DNA of 64,000 nt. Origin: Dioscorea cayenensis subsp. rotundata. Taxonomy: Eukaryota; Streptophyta; Magnoliopsida; Dioscoreales; Dioscoreaceae. The notes beneath the pieces are model-generated. The model saw nothing but the letters and a program-made list of their open reading frames with translations. It searched no databases and had not been told where the DNA came from. Below, piece by piece: positions 59,701-64,000 of the stretch. A program made the translations under genes and the position numbers. Within the stretch, counting starts at the first letter, position 1. Each line of letters begins with the position of its first letter. The stretch lies in assembly GCF_009730915.1 (NCBI RefSeq), contig NC_052474.1:5553501-5617500 (forward strand), in the 5' to 3' direction.

Positions 59701-59961
59701 AAAGTTCAAAAGAGGAAAAATTTATAATTCAACTAAATATAAGAACTTTAAAAACTATGAACTATTATGGATTGCATACAAATTTCATATTTTTACGTAT
59801 CAAATTTAAAATTTTTATAAGTTTAATTCAACCATAAATCCTTCTAATCGATAATGTTAATTCAAAATATAAATTAAACAAACCTAACCAATGGAATGGG
59901 CCCTGATTATATGTCAATCCCAAATATAAATTGGACTCCATTGACTAAAGAAATGGGTCAT
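56800..59961. other. Gene-free AT-rich spacer up to the gap
   Basis: The sequence is more than two-thirds A+T by eye, with poly-A/T and TA runs (about 58237, 59110 and 59448). No ORF with a recognisable domain and no bounded element was found. Confidence 0.4.
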
Positions 59962-60961
59962 NNNNNNNNNNNNNNNNNNNNNNNNNNNNNNNNNNNNNNN
60001 NNNNNNNNNNNNNNNNNNNNNNNNNNNNNNNNNNNNNNNNNNNNNNNNNNNNNNNNNNNNNNNNNNNNNNNNNNNNNNNNNNNNNNNNNNNNNNNNNNNN
60101 NNNNNNNNNNNNNNNNNNNNNNNNNNNNNNNNNNNNNNNNNNNNNNNNNNNNNNNNNNNNNNNNNNNNNNNNNNNNNNNNNNNNNNNNNNNNNNNNNNNN
60201 NNNNNNNNNNNNNNNNNNNNNNNNNNNNNNNNNNNNNNNNNNNNNNNNNNNNNNNNNNNNNNNNNNNNNNNNNNNNNNNNNNNNNNNNNNNNNNNNNNNN
60301 NNNNNNNNNNNNNNNNNNNNNNNNNNNNNNNNNNNNNNNNNNNNNNNNNNNNNNNNNNNNNNNNNNNNNNNNNNNNNNNNNNNNNNNNNNNNNNNNNNNN
60401 NNNNNNNNNNNNNNNNNNNNNNNNNNNNNNNNNNNNNNNNNNNNNNNNNNNNNNNNNNNNNNNNNNNNNNNNNNNNNNNNNNNNNNNNNNNNNNNNNNNN
60501 NNNNNNNNNNNNNNNNNNNNNNNNNNNNNNNNNNNNNNNNNNNNNNNNNNNNNNNNNNNNNNNNNNNNNNNNNNNNNNNNNNNNNNNNNNNNNNNNNNNN
60601 NNNNNNNNNNNNNNNNNNNNNNNNNNNNNNNNNNNNNNNNNNNNNNNNNNNNNNNNNNNNNNNNNNNNNNNNNNNNNNNNNNNNNNNNNNNNNNNNNNNN
60701 NNNNNNNNNNNNNNNNNNNNNNNNNNNNNNNNNNNNNNNNNNNNNNNNNNNNNNNNNNNNNNNNNNNNNNNNNNNNNNNNNNNNNNNNNNNNNNNNNNNN
60801 NNNNNNNNNNNNNNNNNNNNNNNNNNNNNNNNNNNNNNNNNNNNNNNNNNNNNNNNNNNNNNNNNNNNNNNNNNNNNNNNNNNNNNNNNNNNNNNNNNNN
60901 NNNNNNNNNNNNNNNNNNNNNNNNNNNNNNNNNNNNNNNNNNNNNNNNNNNNNNNNNNNNN
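59962..60961. other. Assembly gap of exactly 1,000 N
   Basis: The run of N is 1,000 long, a conventional scaffolding size, so the true distance is unknown. Any reading frame drawn across it is meaningless. Confidence 0.99.
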
Positions 60962-61339
60962 TCAATGCTCGAAAGTAAAAGAAAATAAGAGAATAATATT
61001 TGCATTCTGATATACACTTCATATTTGCACATATATATATAATATATATATACTGATAAAATTTTCTAAAGATATGTTAATTAATGTATATAACTAAACA
61101 TTCATAGCTTTTTTTGGCATCTGCAGGGGTTTATTTGCAAAAAAGGCTTTGCACAATTACATACTTTGCAGGGGTACATATGTAACTCTAATCATTTACA
61201 AGGGTATTTATGCACAAAAAAAAAAAACTCATAAATCTCTCGAAGCACACATCTCAAGGGCCATGTGCTAATAAACAAGTGATCCCAATGGTTGATTTTT
61301 GCGAGAACACGAATCATGAAGTCCGACGTGTCACCCATC

Positions 61340-61518
61340 ATCACCCTAACTCTACTGGGCTTTCTGGGCCGAAGTACCGCGTTGTTAAAGGGCCAGGTTA
61401 TAGCGTAAGGGCCCGAGTCATTTAAGCCCATTTTCTCGGCAACCTCGCTTTCTTGGCAATCAAGTCTTTTAAAATCATAGTGCTCGTCTCCAAATCTCAG
61501 CGAACTCGGCTAGGGTTT
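61340..61518 (+). promoter_or_regulatory. RPN5 promoter: site II elements and telo-box
   Basis: TGGGCT (61356), TGGGCC (61365) and AGCCCA (61425) are site II elements. TAGGGTTT (61511-61518) is a telo-box 30 bases before the start codon. This combination is common in plant promoters of proteasome, ribosomal and other growth-linked genes and is bound by TCP and telo-box factors. No clear TATA box is seen. From 60962 to 61340 I see only AT-rich spacer. Confidence 0.55.
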
Positions 61519-61547
61519 CATCTTTGCGTTCTCCGATCTTCGGTAAA

Positions 61548-64000
61548 ATGGTGAGCTTCTTCTCTTTTACCAGATCTATGATCTTCTGTTCGTTGATGTT
61601 TGTTCTCTCGTCGGATCGCATGCGGGTTGTTGTTTGTTTAGTGGTTTTTTTTATAATATTTTTTCTTCATTTTTGTTGATTTATTTGATGTTCTAGGGTT
61701 TGAACTGTGTTTAATTAGTGTTTTTGTTTTCTGGATCATGGGGTTCTCTGATTTTGCTAATTTTGTCTTTGGGTGGCGAAACTTTTGGGTGATCTGATTT
61801 AATTTGGTAGATTACTAGATTCAGTAGTTATGAATCGGATACTTATTTTCACTTTTATTGATTTCAATTGTTGCAACTAATCGTACTTTTAGGGTTTCAA
61901 TTGATTGTTAATGGGGTTTTCTTCCATCCTATTTGGTTTTCTTGTTTGTTGGGACTTGAATCTTTGGTATCTTAATTTATCAGTAGCAGTGACTACTTAC
62001 TACATGGGATTATGGAGGTAGTTAAAGCTTTGGATATTTTGGGTTGGTTTTTGGCCAACTAAGGAATAGGGGATTGAATGCTCTTCCCTAGCTGTGCTGA
62101 CTTATTGGATGTTAAATAATTGGTATTTTAGGGCTTAAGTTAACTTTTATAAAAATAAAATTTTCTCCACACTGTCTGGTTTTCTTGTTAGGTCGAACTT
62201 GTGATTCATTGTCTAAACCAGCAGTAGTAGCCCCCACTAACGATTCTACAAATGTTGAACATTTTGGATTGTTTGGTCTATTTATGGCAATTTTGGTCGT
62301 AATTGACTGTATGCATTTTTCCCCAGATGTTCATTTCCATGTTATGTTAAAAAATCATAATCTTGGGGTTTTAATTTTTGATTGATTTCTGATAAGGGCT
62401 TTCCTACGTCCTGCTTGGTTTGCTTTTTGTGGGAACTTTGATCCAATCTCTTAATAATCGTGTAATAGCCTTTTTGAGCAGAGAAAATTTTGAATAATGT
62501 TTTTTACTGGGAATTGAGAATCATTAAGTTGTATGCCTGCTGTTGATTTTACTTGATATTAAATAACTATCATTTAAGGCTTCACTTGAATCAATCTTTT
62601 AGTGATAATTCGATGACATTTATAAGTTCTCAACTGTTTGGGCATTCTCACTCTACTTTATGTTGAGGACACCATCATTATTAGATATCTGTGTTGATCT
62701 TTTTATGAATGGATCTGATGGTTGGGGTGTGCCGTCTTGCAGGAAGAGAACCTAGATGCTCAAATTGATGCTCTATTGAATGTGGAGAAGCAAATGAGGC
62801 TTGCTGGTGATGTTGTGGGTACCAAGAAAGCAGTCATTGATATTGTTGAACTGTGCTATAAAGCCCGTGCATGGAAGACTTTGAATGATCAGATTGTTTT
62901 ACTGTCAAAGAGAAGAGGCCAGCTTAAGCAGGTAAGTTGTTCTAGAAGTTTGTAAGCAACTTTATGTAAACTTAGCACCTTTACCTTTTGATATCCTTTA
63001 ATCTGGTTTATTACTGGATAGCTTGACTTATTGAATAGACGTCTGTTTTATTTGCACTAAAATTTTGACATACTGAGATGACGAATTATGGGTATTGGCA
63101 CTAGTTTCTGGTGTTATTAACTGGTGTTCTATATGCTTTCCTTTTTTTTTTTTGTTTGGACATGCAGGCAGTAACTGCCATGGTGCAACAAGCAATGCAG
63201 TATATTGATGAGACACCTGACATTGATACTCGCATAGAGCTGATCAAAACACTAAACAATGTTTCTGCGGGGAAGGTGAGTTGTCGAAAATGGGGAGACA
63301 CTATTTTCTTTGGTTGGATGCTTGTTCTAGAGGATCAATGTGCGTTGCTTTGTTTGTCTCAAGGAAATGAGGTTGTGTCTTTGTAGATATATGTTGAGAT
63401 AGAGAGGGCACGTCTCATAAAGAAACTTGCCAAGATTAAAGAAGAGCAAGGTCAGATTGCCGAAGCTGCTGATTTGATGCAAGAAATTGCGGTAAGTTTT
63501 AGTCTCCAAGATGCTTGATATGAATGTGAGTCATGTGATACAATTGCTGCAATGAGGAAGTGCTTTGCAATACTGTTGTAGACTTGTGCTCTGCATGTTT
63601 ATTTGTATTGAATGTTTTTTGTCATTTCAGGTGGAAACATTTGGAGCGATGGCCAAGACAGAAAAAATAGCATTTATTCTTGAACAGGTATTTCTTCAAT
63701 TTAAAATCCTTTCTTTTGATGTTCCACGCCAAGATCTGTATATGCTTATACGTTTGGGAAAATCCAGGTCCGTTTGTGTTTAGATCGTCAGGATTATGTC
63801 CGTGCACAAATTCTGTCAAGGAAGATTAGTCCGCGAGTGTTTGATGTGGATGCTTCTAAAGAAAAAAAGAAGCCAAAGGAAGGTGATAATGTTGTTGAAG
63901 AGGCTCCTACTGATATACCATCTCTCTTAGAGTTGAAGCGCATTTACTATGAATTGATGATCCGGTAAAGTGATGCTTTATTACTCAGTTCTCAGGCATA
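61548..64000 (+). CDS. RPN5: 26S proteasome non-ATPase subunit RPN5 (PSMD12), 5' part
   Basis: Six exons are present before the window ends: 61548-61550, 62743-62931, 63168-63275, 63387-63491, 63631-63687 and 63768-63964. The reading continues in phase (CG|) into an exon outside, and about 219 residues are visible. RPN5 is a PCI-domain scaffold of the proteasome lid that helps hold RPN11 and contacts the base. The sequence is highly conserved: [88 protein letters not shown] and [20 protein letters not shown]. The rest of the protein, including the PCI domain, is missing here only because of the window edge. The first coding exon is just the ATG: the GTGAGC donor follows it directly, and exon 2 begins GAAGAGAACCTAGAT, giving M-EENLDAQ. 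The 1.2-kb first intron is T-rich and contains no gene. Confidence 0.94.

Noticed and set aside
59896..61032. Long open frames on both strands at the N run
   Set aside because: They are created by 1,000 undefined bases and contain only about 20 real residues at each end.

Overview
This is nuclear DNA of a flowering plant. The evidence is spliced genes with GT-AG introns, a chloroplast-type carbamoyl-phosphate synthase, an EPFL stomatal or growth peptide, a LOG cytokinin enzyme, an IQM calmodulin-binding protein, plant casein kinase I, a Ty1/copia retrotransposon and many TA microsatellites. The sequence is AT-rich outside exons and holds one 1,000-base assembly gap (59962-60961). I cannot name the species.

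Layout, left to right. (1) 0-8.2 kb is gene-dense: the last exon of a small conserved protein (+), a secreted cysteine-rich peptide gene (-), an EPFL gene (+), and a seven-exon mitochondrial CoA-carrier gene (-) with a hAT-type element in its third intron. (2) 8.2-26.7 kb is repeat territory: a duplicated ACGT-core block, a 13-unit degenerate tandem array, a 78-bp satellite, an orphan ORF, a 5'-truncated copia element nested in an older LTR, and a roughly 1.9-kb tandem duplication that preserves promoter-like motifs but no gene. (3) 26.7-43.1 kb holds IQM (+), CARB (-), a second hAT-type element, and LOG (+). (4) 46.5-56.5 kb is a 14-exon casein kinase I gene (-). Its last intron is 5.4 kb and holds tandem repeats, a long inverted repeat and a Tourist-like element with a GC-rich core. 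(5) 56.5-64 kb is intergenic sequence, the gap, and the first six exons of the proteasome lid subunit RPN5 (+), which runs off the window.

I rebuilt eight spliced or intact genes by joining exons at GT-AG boundaries and checking that each exon length fits its phase. The genes are unrelated housekeeping and developmental loci and do not form a pathway cluster. Neighbouring pairs are EPFL/CoA carrier convergent, IQM/CARB convergent, CARB/LOG divergent, LOG/CKL convergent and CKL/RPN5 divergent.

I found no clearly new biological system. The observations most worth checking are the conserved promoter-like blocks in the gene-less tandem duplication, the 13-unit array with a coding-like minus-strand reading, the inverted repeat inside a transcribed kinase intron, and the RPN5 start codon that forms the whole coding part of its first exon.
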